Assembly (NCBI GenBank): GCA_937892275.1
Contig: CALAVG010000163.1
Span: 1 to 29,891, forward strand
From: an uncultured Methanomicrobiales archaeon
Lineage (GTDB): Archaea; Thermoplasmatota; Thermoplasmata; Methanomassiliicoccales; Methanomethylophilaceae
Length of the DNA stretch: 29,891 bases
Direction of reading: 5' to 3'
The position numbers and the translations under genes are program-made. The notes below the pieces were generated by a model that saw only the letters and a list, made by a program, of their open reading frames with translations, was not told where the DNA came from and made no database searches. Shown here piece by piece: positions 8,061 through 15,432 of this stretch (positions within the stretch are counted from its first letter, which is position 1; each line of letters opens with the position of its first letter).

Positions 8061-8801
8061 ATGGCATACGGTTACGTAACGAATGAGGATCCCGAGGTCC
8101 AGAGAAGCTTCGCTAGACAGGTATACGGACACGAGATATGGCTGGGCGATGTTTTCCGTGAGGATGATGAGATCTGCGTGTACGGACTGTACGGTCACAA
8201 GATGGTGCCCGACAAGCCCATGCCGTCCGATTATGCTCAACCAGTCCTGTATGGCGACGAAGGACGTCTCAAGAACCCCTACAGGGAGATTGTGAAGGAT
8301 CCACACGGGTGGAAGTTCTGTTTCGAGGACGTAGGTGCTGATGTCTACACTCTGTACGTCGATTCCAACTCCACATGGGTCACCGACGAGAGCGGATGGC
8401 ACCGCGGTGTCAAGAGGGATTTCTCTGAGACCAAGTATTCCGGTGCGTTCAACATGGTCGCGAAGAGGATAATCTCCAAAGATGGAGTCAATCCGGGTTC
8501 TGTCATACACGCGACCCTTGAGATCATGCCAGAGAAAGCGAAGTTCACGGTCGGTCAGGATGCTGTCCTTAGGGTTCTCTACGAGGGCGAACCGCTCCCG
8601 AACTACAAGGTCCTGTGCTACTGTGAAGGCAGCGATGAGGTAGAGTTCTTCAAGACCGATTCCGAAGGAGTCCTCAGGTATCCCATTGGATCCAAGGGCA
8701 AGTACATATTCATAGTCAAATACACGGATGAGGACAAGAAGGTGGACGAGGAGTTCGACGAGACCGCCTTTACCACGACCCTGACCATGGAGGCCGATTG
8801 A
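8061..8801 (+). CDS. DUF4198-like protein without signal peptide, probable nickel-related
   Basis: A 246-residue protein resembling the DUF4198 family (often periplasmic, associated with nickel/cobalt uptake, NikK/NikM-type contexts). The early GHEIWLGD motif (H24) corresponds to the HxFWL segment that normally follows signal-peptide cleavage. The C-terminal 90 residues match the family's Ig-like end: LEIMPEKAKF, VLYEGEPLPNYKV, TDSEGVLRYPI and TTLTME. Unlike usual members it has no signal peptide or membrane segment, so it is probably cytoplasmic. It is the first gene of an operon with cooC, cooT and a PRTase-like gene. The open frame begins at GTG 8046, but that codon is part of the GTGTTAC motif; ATG 8061 is 26 nt from the TATA box. 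Family call is moderate; nickel role is inferred from neighbours. Confidence 0.7.
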   Translation: MAYGYVTNEDPEVQRSFARQVYGHEIWLGDVFREDDEICVYGLYGHKMVPDKPMPSDYAQPVLYGDEGRLKNPYREIVKDPHGWKFCFEDVGADVYTLYVDSNSTWVTDESGWHRGVKRDFSETKYSGAFNMVAKRIISKDGVNPGSVIHATLEIMPEKAKFTVGQDAVLRVLYEGEPLPNYKVLCYCEGSDEVEFFKTDSEGVLRYPIGSKGKYIFIVKYTDEDKKVDEEFDETAFTTTLTMEAD

Positions 8802-8811
8802 TCTGCTCAGA

Positions 8812-9582
8812 GTGATATCAACTGGAAAAGGAGGAGTGGGAAAGACCACGACCATCTCCACATTGGCGACGATGATGGCCAAGGAGGGCAAGAGGGTGCT
8901 GGTGTTCGACACCGATCCCAGCATGAACCTCGCCATGACCCTTGGGATTCCGTATCAGAATACACCTACGATCACCGAGCACAAAGAGGAGATCAGCGAG
9001 GAATTGGACGACATGGACGAGGAGAACGTCATGGCCGTCGGAAAGAACATCCTCGATAATTATTCGAAGATCAACAAGGACGGCATCCGCATCATTATCA
9101 TGGGTGCGATCCCAGAGGAGGGGAACGGCTGTCTCTGTTCCGCAGTGGCCATCGTGAAGATCCTGATGAACTACGTCGATTCGGACAGATGCCCCGAGAC
9201 GTACGATGCGATATTCGTGGATTCACAGGCAGGTCCGGAGATCCTCGGAAGAGGTCTCGCCAAGGACTTCGACTGCAATCTGATCATGACCGAGCCCACT
9301 CCGAAATCGGCAGAGGTCTCGAAGCAGGTCGCATCACTAGCGAAGAGGCTGGGCATCACGATGAACCTCCTGGTCATAAACAAATCGGAGCGCGAGGACG
9401 ATATCAGAAAGGTAGCTGAACTCGTGGGTCTCGATCCGGAGAACGCCGCACGCATCCGCTACGACCACAGCGTAATAGACGCCGATTGGAACAACGAGTG
9501 TCTTCTGGACACCTATCCAGAATGCGATGCGATAAAGGACATCTTTGCTATCAAGAACAAATTGGAATCAATCAAGAGGTAA
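8812..9582 (+). CDS. cooC: CooC-like nickel-related P-loop ATPase
   Basis: A MinD/SIMIBI-class ATPase, about 256 residues, of the CooC type, which helps insert nickel into metalloenzymes. The deviant Walker A is GKGGVGKTT at residues 5-13, followed by FDTDPSMNLA (the D of the Walker A' region), and C107-L-C109 (in GNGCLCSA), which matches the CxC motif that binds Ni/Zn at the CooC dimer interface. FVDSQAG is the Walker B region and INKSER is the nucleotide-specificity strand. The GTG at 8812 leaves only four residues before the P-loop, shorter than usual. In-frame upstream codons to the stop at 8782 offer only CTG 8803 or ATT 8797, the latter overlapping the previous gene's TGA, so the start is uncertain. 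CODH, the classical CooC client, is not known in Methanomassiliicoccales, so F430 or hydrogenase supply is a better guess. Confidence 0.88.
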   Translation: MISTGKGGVGKTTTISTLATMMAKEGKRVLVFDTDPSMNLAMTLGIPYQNTPTITEHKEEISEELDDMDEENVMAVGKNILDNYSKINKDGIRIIIMGAIPEEGNGCLCSAVAIVKILMNYVDSDRCPETYDAIFVDSQAGPEILGRGLAKDFDCNLIMTEPTPKSAEVSKQVASLAKRLGITMNLLVINKSEREDDIRKVAELVGLDPENAARIRYDHSVIDADWNNECLLDTYPECDAIKDIFAIKNKLESIKR

Positions 9583-9587
9583 ACGAC

Positions 9588-9782
9588 ATGTGCGAGTTCA
9601 CAGTATATCTGAATGGGAAATCCGACAGCGACGTCATCGCTACAAACGTAATCAAATCGAAGATCAAGGAAGGACACATCTCCATGATGGACAGCTCCGG
9701 GAAGACCTATAGGGTCGACAACGCGGAGATCGTGACAGTCGATTCGATCATGGCCGAGATGCATCTTAAGTCCGTTGCGTGA
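9588..9782 (+). CDS. cooT: CooT-family small nickel-binding protein
   Basis: A 64-residue protein beginning MCEFTVYLNG, with Cys2 directly after the initiator Met, and continuing as a small beta-rich domain (VIKSKIKEGH, YRVDNAEIVTVDS). Cys2, length and strand pattern match the CooT family, in which Cys2 of the homodimer binds nickel. It starts five nt after the cooC stop, with a GAGGT ribosome site inside the end of cooC; the ORF begins too late if the upstream in-frame codons are ignored, so 9588 is clearly the start. The cooC-cooT adjacency is a known arrangement in nickel-handling loci and strengthens both calls. Confidence 0.88.
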   Translation: MCEFTVYLNGKSDSDVIATNVIKSKIKEGHISMMDSSGKTYRVDNAEIVTVDSIMAEMHLKSVA

Positions 9783-9789
9783 TAACTTG

Positions 9790-10185
9790 ATGGAGGACAT
9801 CGTGAAGGGAGGCGACCTCGAAAAGCTGGTTGCCGATTCCGCAGCGTTAAAGGAAGCCGTCGAGGGATTCATGGCGATGTTCGACCGCGAGGTCTATGAT
9901 TGCATCCTAGCGACCGATAAGGTTTCGTCCATGTTCGCCGCCGTCATCGCCGACAGGATGGGAAGATGCGTGGTCCTTTCACCTGAAGATGTTGGTAAGC
10001 GCAGGACCATCATAATGTCCGATTCGCTCGGAGACGGTAAGTCCCTCAAGGAATGCGCCGAGAGGATAGAATCCGAAGGCGGAGAGGTCCTTCGCATCGG
10101 TTGTATAGTAGAGAGGAAGGACGAGGGTGCGAGGAAGAGCAAGATCATCAGACCGTATCCGTTCGAGGCCCTCGTAGAATTCTGA
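9790..10185 (+). CDS. Type I phosphoribosyltransferase-like protein
   Basis: A 131-residue protein with the outline of a type I PRTase. Residues 38-60 (CILATDKVSSMF then AAVIADRMG) correspond to the pyrophosphate-loop helix region, and TIIMSDSLGDGKS at 73-85 to the PRPP-binding motif. The usual acidic pair (as in VVLVDD) is changed to S77-D78-S79, so activity is doubtful or the substrate unusual. Length is shorter than orotate or adenine PRTases. It begins 7 nt after cooT ends, in the same operon, though its link to nickel handling is unknown. The frame extends to a TTG at 9775 overlapping cooT; ATG 9790 is preferred. No nucleobase partner can be named. Confidence 0.6.
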   Translation: MEDIVKGGDLEKLVADSAALKEAVEGFMAMFDREVYDCILATDKVSSMFAAVIADRMGRCVVLSPEDVGKRRTIIMSDSLGDGKSLKECAERIESEGGEVLRIGCIVERKDEGARKSKIIRPYPFEALVEF

Positions 10186-10225
10186 TGAGGTGCCGTCCGA
10201 TATCGGGCCCACCATCAGATTCTTT
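10186..10225. other. Convergent intergenic gap with palindrome
   Basis: The 40 nt between the convergent PRTase-like gene and cfbB contain the perfect 10-bp palindrome CCGATATCGG at 10197-10206 and a following T-rich stretch (TTCTTTTC). This may end transcription from the left; no gene fits here. Confidence 0.35.
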
Positions 10226-11560
10226 TCACTGCAGATTCCGATAGAACCCTTCTGCCCAATCCTTTGTGGACAGCGCATGCTGGTGCATGTATGTGCCGAC
10301 TGTATTCTTGAAGATCAGACCATCCTTCCTGTCGATGATACCCTGGCCGCGCTTCACATCGAAACCGAACCTGTCGCTTCCGGAAGCTGTGACTTCGGAG
10401 TAATGGTACTCGTGGGCACGTATGCTGCCTTTGAAGAGTGGATTGTCCGGAGTTGCATCGGCCATAACATATGTGGGGCCGTGGCGCTTGTTAACGAATA
10501 CCGAATCGCAATCGAAGACGCCTATTATATCGTGTCTTGCTCCGGTTTTATCTATCATCCCGGAACAGAGACTCATCAATCCTCCGCATTCTCCGAGGAT
10601 AGGCTTCCCGTCCTGTGCCATGTTCCTGACGCCGTCAAGGAAATCCCCGTTCCCGGATATCTCTGCCGTATGCAGTTCGGGGTATCCTCCTCCGAGATAG
10701 ACCGCATCCGCATCTGGAAGTCTGTCACCTGCGACGGGGCTGAATCTCTTGATCCTGAATCCTGATGCCTCCAGGCATTCCAGGTTCTCCCTGTAGTAGA
10801 AGCAATATGCATCGTCGAACGGTACTGCGATATCCGCCATAGCATCCCTCTTCACATAGGGTGATGTAGTGGGAAGCTCGGAATCGGTCGATTCGGCTAT
10901 GTCCATGAGCACATCGAGATCCAAAGTATCGACGAGTCTCTCGAGTGTCTCTACCCCGGAACGCTCATCGTCGACGATGGTGTTCAATCCCAGATGCCTC
11001 TGGCCCAACGTGTTCTCCCTGTCCTTCCTGATCTTTCCGACGACCTTCACATCCTGGCAGTAGGCGGACATTGCGACATCCAGCTTCTCGGAGTGCTGTG
11101 AACCGGACACCTTGTTCAGGATAACACCGGCTATATTCACATCCGGATCGAACGATCTGAATCCGTTGATTATCGCAGCGGTGCTGCGGGTTAGTGAACC
11201 TGTATCCACGACAAGGACAATAGGCAGGTCCAGCAGCTTTGCGATGTATGCAGTGGAACCTATGTCTGAATCCCCTGCGAATCCCTCGTACAGTCCGCGG
11301 ACCCCTTCGATCACACAGACGTCGGAATCCTCCGATGCATAACCTACGAGATTGCGAAGAGTATCATCGTCCATCAGGAACGAATCCAGGTTCCTAGCGG
11401 GACGGCCTGTGGCGGCAGAATGGTACATCGGGTCGATGAAATCCGGTCCGACCTTGAATCCCTGGACCTTGTACCTCTTCGACAGGAGGGACATGATCCC
11501 GGTGGTAACCGATGTCTTTCCAACACCGCTCCCGGTCCCGGCGATGACGAATCCCTTCAA
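10226..11560 (-). CDS. cfbB: Ni-sirohydrochlorin a,c-diamide synthase
   Basis: A 444-residue CobB/CbiA-like amidotransferase. It converts the a and c acetate side chains of Ni-sirohydrochlorin to amides with glutamine and ATP, the second step after nickel insertion in F430 synthesis. The N-terminal ATPase domain has P-loop GTGSGVGKT (residues 8-16) and KVGPDFIDP. The C-terminal GATase domain has C325 in LGECGGLM and a late RAHEYHYSE segment carrying a likely catalytic His. The sequence alone cannot separate CfbB from cobyrinate synthase CbiA; membership in the cfb operon decides. Translation must begin at TTG 11560, the codon directly after the TGA of cfbD, because the frame is closed upstream and the next Met lies after the P-loop. 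Last gene of the operon. Confidence 0.93.
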   Translation of the reverse strand: MKGFVIAGTGSGVGKTSVTTGIMSLLSKRYKVQGFKVGPDFIDPMYHSAATGRPARNLDSFLMDDDTLRNLVGYASEDSDVCVIEGVRGLYEGFAGDSDIGSTAYIAKLLDLPIVLVVDTGSLTRSTAAIINGFRSFDPDVNIAGVILNKVSGSQHSEKLDVAMSAYCQDVKVVGKIRKDRENTLGQRHLGLNTIVDDERSGVETLERLVDTLDLDVLMDIAESTDSELPTTSPYVKRDAMADIAVPFDDAYCFYYRENLECLEASGFRIKRFSPVAGDRLPDADAVYLGGGYPELHTAEISGNGDFLDGVRNMAQDGKPILGECGGLMSLCSGMIDKTGARHDIIGVFDCDSVFVNKRHGPTYVMADATPDNPLFKGSIRAHEYHYSEVTASGSDRFGFDVKRGQGIIDRKDGLIFKNTVGTYMHQHALSTKDWAEGFYRNLQ

Positions 11561-12631
11561 TCAGATCAGCTCCCTCAGGGTCTGTGCCGTCTCCAACGTC
11601 ACGATGCCTTTGGCACCCATGACCATCCCGTGGCTTCCGGCCTCTCCGACGGCGGTGAATCCCTGTTCGAGATAGTTGGAGAGTTCACGCGGCTGGTCAG
11701 TGACCAGTACACAGCTGTCATCCAGGAAGGGGTATGCATGGCAGATGCCCAGTATGACTGTCAGATCGGGTGAGAATCCTTTCACCGCTTCATGCATCTC
11801 TTCTCCGACGACAGCATATTCGTCGAGTCCGCCGATGATGCTATCGATCTTGACTCCGTTGGAATCCAGATCGCGGAGGATGTCCAAACAATATCCTCTG
11901 ATCCTCGGCAGACCTTTTTCTGAATCTAAGTTCGCAACGAAGAACGTCTGTCCTTCGAGCTTCTCCCTGGCCCTGTCGACAGCTTCGAAGATATCAGCGA
12001 AACGATAGGCCAACTCCTTCTTCGCTATCATAACCACTGCGACCTTTCCGCCCTTCGACAGTGTGTCGATGATCCTTCTGCACACAGAGAGTTTGGTAGG
12101 GCTCTCAGCAGGTCTCAGATATGCCCTTCCGGCCATGCCCTTGTTCTTCTCCAGGGCCGTTGCAGCCTTCAGCAATTTGGATTGGCGGTCGCATTCCTCC
12201 TGCGGTATGATCCCAGCATTCGCTCCCGCCTTCAGTGCGCGTATCGCACCCTCGGTGTTGTTGTCCATGCATCCGTGGCAGTCGATTGCGAAACAATTGG
12301 TATCTCCGAGATCGACCCTTCCGATGGTGGCCTTGATATCGTCGCCGATGATAGTGCTGGCGCATGTGCCTATCACGGCCATCGTATGAGGATCAAATCT
12401 CTCCTTGGCCTCCCTCAGCGCCTTCTCCAGTTGGGGTCCTCCGCCGAATATGAGGTCGTTGTCTTTCATGGACGATGTGACCACACGCACGCCCGCGTTC
12501 TCCAGCGGCCTCGATGCCATGAACGAACATCCTGCGGGACCATGCATGACAATCACGTCCACGTTCATGTCCCTCGCGGTGTACATCGCCGCGACGATGG
12601 GATTCGGACGGGGGTGGAAGACGTCGCTCAT
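11561..12631 (-). CDS. cfbD: Ni-sirohydrochlorin a,c-diamide reductive cyclase, catalytic subunit
   Basis: A 356-residue homologue of nitrogenase MoFe-type subunits. With CfbC it carries out the ATP-dependent six-electron reduction and lactam ring closure that turns Ni-sirohydrochlorin a,c-diamide into 15,17(3)-seco-F430. Family marks are HGPAGCSF (C35), GTCASTIIGDD (C90) and the CHGCMDN segment (C118, C121; also C113), which are the candidate [4Fe-4S] ligands. The start ATG at 12631 overlaps the cfbE TGA in a 4-base ATGA, and the stop is immediately followed by the cfbB TTG, so the cfbE-cfbD-cfbB part of the operon is translationally coupled. Length is normal for the family. Confidence 0.95.
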   Translation of the reverse strand: MSDVFHPRPNPIVAAMYTARDMNVDVIVMHGPAGCSFMASRPLENAGVRVVTSSMKDNDLIFGGGPQLEKALREAKERFDPHTMAVIGTCASTIIGDDIKATIGRVDLGDTNCFAIDCHGCMDNNTEGAIRALKAGANAGIIPQEECDRQSKLLKAATALEKNKGMAGRAYLRPAESPTKLSVCRRIIDTLSKGGKVAVVMIAKKELAYRFADIFEAVDRAREKLEGQTFFVANLDSEKGLPRIRGYCLDILRDLDSNGVKIDSIIGGLDEYAVVGEEMHEAVKGFSPDLTVILGICHAYPFLDDSCVLVTDQPRELSNYLEQGFTAVGEAGSHGMVMGAKGIVTLETAQTLRELI

Positions 12632-13842
12632 TGGTATCCTTCCTTGGTCATGCGGATGACCGTCCTCACGCCTTCGGGTATCTCCGGTTCCGTTCCGTCA
12701 CCGGGTGTGACAATGAGTCCTGCCCCGTACTTTTTGACTACATCCTCGATAAGATCGCGGTCGAGCTTGTCGCAGACCTTCTTGGAGACGGGGTCTATGA
12801 TCACCAGAGCATCATCGAGACAATCCATGGCCTGAAGGGTCTTCAGAGTGCGTTCGACGGACATGTGCGAGATCCCGGGGTTGCGCTCGACGATGTATCT
12901 CACATCGCCTTCGTACTTCACCTCGCCTCTTCCGGCAACGCCTTCGAAGGAGGAAAGTGCTTCGAGCACTGTTCCCGCAGGGATGTTCATGGCATCGCAG
13001 ACCTCCAGTGCCATGTCCATAGCTTCCAGATATTGCAGCGCGAGATAGTTGCCCTTGAGCTCGATCTCATGGATGCCCCTGTAATCTACCGAGACCTTCA
13101 GAGGTTCCCCGTAGACCGGTTTCCCGATGATCGTGACTTTCTTTTTGCAGAGTCTGAGAGGTCTGCCGTATGCGGACCATATGTCCTCTTCGGATTCTAG
13201 GACGATGTTTGTGTTACTTGTGAGAATATCCTTCTTGGCCTCTCTGGCCTTCCTGCTCTTCCTGGCGATGCCGTAGTCCTCGAGCAGGTTGGTTATGCAG
13301 GCTATGTCCGCCTTGCCGGAGCCTCCCAGGGATACCTCGCATACCATCACGTCGTAATCCCCATCCGGAAGATCGAGGAGATACGGGGGAGCGATGCTCT
13401 TCAGCTCCTTAAGATCGAGGCCTTCCTTCGTGAAAGGTCCAGAACCGCGGGATGATCTCAGATAGACCTTCTTTCCCGCATAAGCGAGGATATGGGATAT
13501 CAGATAACATGTGCTCGTCTTCCCTTTGACACCGGTCACCTCGATCCTGAACCTCCTGTCGTCCATGAAGCGGTTGACCGCCTGGGAATACCAGATCCTT
13601 GAATCGTATGTGCATCCTTCGAGGAAGACGTCCGGACAATGACACGGCATGGATACGAGGTCGTAGTGTCCCGGAGGAGGGTTCCCGACGCAGACTTCCG
13701 CGCCCATCCCCTTCAGGGATTCCAGCATCTCTTGGCTTGCGATCCTGTATACGTCGCAGACTGTTACCTCATATCCTTCCTTCTTGAAGAGCGGTGCCAG
13801 GATCTGCCCTCCGTGCGTCATGTCCAGTAGTAGAACCTTCAT
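12628..13842 (-). CDS. cfbE: Coenzyme F430 synthetase (Mur ligase family)
   Basis: A 404-residue Mur-ligase-like enzyme that closes the final six-membered carbocyclic ring of seco-F430 with ATP, giving F430. The ATP-binding loop is TGVKGKTST at residues 103-111, the Mur counterpart of GTNGKT. The central domain continues through YDVMVCEVSLGGSG (the Mur acidic/metal region) and SNTNIVLESEE. The C-terminal domain has the family's VAGRGE-type element (GVAGRGEVKY), close to the GRFE motif of Mur ligases, and ALVIIDPVS. Both ends overlap neighbours by 4 bases (ATGA): cfbA upstream and cfbD downstream. The initial 95 residues form a Rossmann-like substrate domain with several cysteines. Confidence 0.93.
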   Translation of the reverse strand: MKVLLLDMTHGGQILAPLFKKEGYEVTVCDVYRIASQEMLESLKGMGAEVCVGNPPPGHYDLVSMPCHCPDVFLEGCTYDSRIWYSQAVNRFMDDRRFRIEVTGVKGKTSTCYLISHILAYAGKKVYLRSSRGSGPFTKEGLDLKELKSIAPPYLLDLPDGDYDVMVCEVSLGGSGKADIACITNLLEDYGIARKSRKAREAKKDILTSNTNIVLESEEDIWSAYGRPLRLCKKKVTIIGKPVYGEPLKVSVDYRGIHEIELKGNYLALQYLEAMDMALEVCDAMNIPAGTVLEALSSFEGVAGRGEVKYEGDVRYIVERNPGISHMSVERTLKTLQAMDCLDDALVIIDPVSKKVCDKLDRDLIEDVVKKYGAGLIVTPGDGTEPEIPEGVRTVIRMTKEGYQ

Positions 13843-14633
13843 TCTCCCAGATACTCCCTTGCCTTTTGGTCGAGCACATCCAGGAGACGCGGGTTGGACT
13901 CCACGGGACGTGCGTAATAAACGTTGATCTTCCTTCCGTTGACCTCGATATTCCCGCCGCTGCTGTACGGTTCGATACCGATCTTCTGAGGTATCTCCCT
14001 GCTCGGGTGGATACCCAAAGCGATGAAGAGCGGGATGGCTATTATCCTGTCAACGCCTTCCTTCTCGAGTTTGTCCAGAGCTTCGGGGATGGTCGGTTCG
14101 CAGAATTCGTTGAAGGCGTATGCCACATGCTTGTAACCTCTTGCGGCAACCCTTTCGGCGTTCATCTGGATTGTCTTCATGTTGGACAGTGCCTTGAACC
14201 TGGTACCGTGACCAAGTATGAGGATTCCGCAATCCATGTTCCCGTTGGCATCAGCTATCTTGTCACAGATGATGTCGGTGAGCGTGAAGCTGCTGTCGAA
14301 CGCAGAAGCAATGGAGATGGAAACCTCCTTTCCGTTGACGATGGTCTTTCCGGAATCCGATCTTCCCAGACCGAGTTTCTCAGGGATGAGCTCCTTCGTC
14401 AGCGTACCTTCCGAGATGTAGTACGGTATCGCCACGATTTCGTCCACGCCCTCATCCGCCATCTGCTTCAGCGCATCCGGGATAGAGGGCTCGTTGACCC
14501 TGAAGAATGCCTTTCCGACATGTTCCCATCCTCTACATCTCATCCTGTTGACCTGTGTATCGAGGATCTCCGATAGATTCCCGTTCCTTGTTCCGTAACC
14601 TATTATAAGTACCCCTTTACTCACAACCGTCAC
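13839..14633 (-). CDS. cfbA: Two-domain sirohydrochlorin nickel/cobalt chelatase, copy 1
   Basis: A 264-residue protein with two tandem CbiX/CfbA domains. Class II chelatases of this type insert Ni2+ (for F430) or Co2+ (for cobalamin) into sirohydrochlorin. The C-terminal half keeps both metal histidines, H142 in GHGTR and H209 in IALGIHPS. The N-terminal half has them replaced: GYGTR (Y13) and PYYISEGTL without His. One active site per chain is therefore predicted. Typical methanogen CfbA is a small single domain of about 130 residues, so this fused form is unusual. The start is GTG 14633 (17-nt overlap with cfbC) or in-frame GTG 14624 (MSKGVLIIGYG). Lies between cfbC and cfbE, so nickel is the likely metal, but the other copy could serve cobalt. 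Confidence 0.88.
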   Translation of the reverse strand: MTVVSKGVLIIGYGTRNGNLSEILDTQVNRMRCRGWEHVGKAFFRVNEPSIPDALKQMADEGVDEIVAIPYYISEGTLTKELIPEKLGLGRSDSGKTIVNGKEVSISIASAFDSSFTLTDIICDKIADANGNMDCGILILGHGTRFKALSNMKTIQMNAERVAARGYKHVAYAFNEFCEPTIPEALDKLEKEGVDRIIAIPLFIALGIHPSREIPQKIGIEPYSSGGNIEVNGRKINVYYARPVESNPRLLDVLDQKAREYLGE

Positions 14634-15432
14634 ATCCTGTGTACTCCAATCTCAGTCCGCCGGAGATGTCCTCCGAGCGCGAGTATATGGTTTTGGCCAA
14701 CTGGCGGTATAATCCAGCCATCTCGGTATCAGGTGCTCCGGAGATGACCGTAGTATCGCGCTTCTCGCAGGTCTGGACCGTTGGGGACCTCGGAAGTCTG
14801 AATATGACGTCCGTCCCGATGGTCTTCGCCGCATCCGAGATGAGGTCATCCTCGTTCTCGACCCCTCTCGAATTCTGTATCAATCCGCCGAAACGTGCGT
14901 AACCGTCCTGGCGGAAATCGTTGACCGCGGTTGCGATGTTGTTAGCAGCATAAAGAGACATGCGTTCGCCCGATGTCACGACGAAGACATCACGTGCGTA
15001 TCCGTTGCGGATGGGCATTGCGAACCCTCCGCACACAACATCGCCAAGGACGTCGTAGATTATCACATCGGGTCTGTAGACGTCCATGGCATCCAATCTG
15101 TCGAGTTCCTGGAACGCCGCTATGATCCCTCTGCCGGCACATCCTGTACCGGGTCTCGGACCTCCGCATTCCACGCAGAGGACTCCATGTGTGCCCACAT
15201 GGACCATGTCGTCCAATGTCCTTCCGCTGTTGTCGCGCATGGTGTCCAGTACGGTAGCTATCGGTCCCCCGGTGAGCATGCTGGTGGAATCCGCTTTGGG
15301 GTCGCATCCGATCTGCATGACCTTCAGACCCGATTCCGCCAGAGCATCCGAGATGTTCGAGGATGTGGTGGATTTCCCAATTCCGCCCTTACCGTAGATT
15401 GCGATCCTACGCATATCATCACTGAGAAACAT
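14617..15432 (-). CDS. cfbC: Ni-sirohydrochlorin a,c-diamide reductive cyclase reductase subunit (NifH-like)
   Basis: A 271-residue homologue of nitrogenase iron protein. The homodimer carries one [4Fe-4S] cluster and passes electrons to CfbD with ATP hydrolysis. P-loop YGKGGIGKST is at about 13-22. The cluster cysteines equivalent to NifH C97 and C132 are C98 (GTGCAGRGI) and C134 (DVVCGGFAMP). The CDPKADST segment is the Walker A' region. The ATG at 15432 overlaps the previous TGA as TGATG, favouring re-initiation there; ATG 15414 (MRRIAIYG) would give the N-terminus usual for the family. The C-terminus ends CDGCE, an unusual CxxC tail. Confidence 0.95.
   Translation of the reverse strand: MFLSDDMRRIAIYGKGGIGKSTTSSNISDALAESGLKVMQIGCDPKADSTSMLTGGPIATVLDTMRDNSGRTLDDMVHVGTHGVLCVECGGPRPGTGCAGRGIIAAFQELDRLDAMDVYRPDVIIYDVLGDVVCGGFAMPIRNGYARDVFVVTSGERMSLYAANNIATAVNDFRQDGYARFGGLIQNSRGVENEDDLISDAAKTIGTDVIFRLPRSPTVQTCEKRDTTVISGAPDTEMAGLYRQLAKTIYSRSEDISGGLRLEYTGCDGCE

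Noticed and set aside
8049..8936. 295-codon minus frame opposite the DUF4198-like gene
   Set aside because: It crosses the promoter and start of two better supported plus genes and lacks any motif.
12182..12835. 217-codon plus frame opposite cfbD/cfbE
   Set aside because: cfbD and cfbE are complete on the other strand with family motifs; this frame has no support.
13211..13217. Another GTGTTAC inside cfbE
   Set aside because: It lies in coding sequence; a 7-mer is expected a few times by chance in 30 kb.
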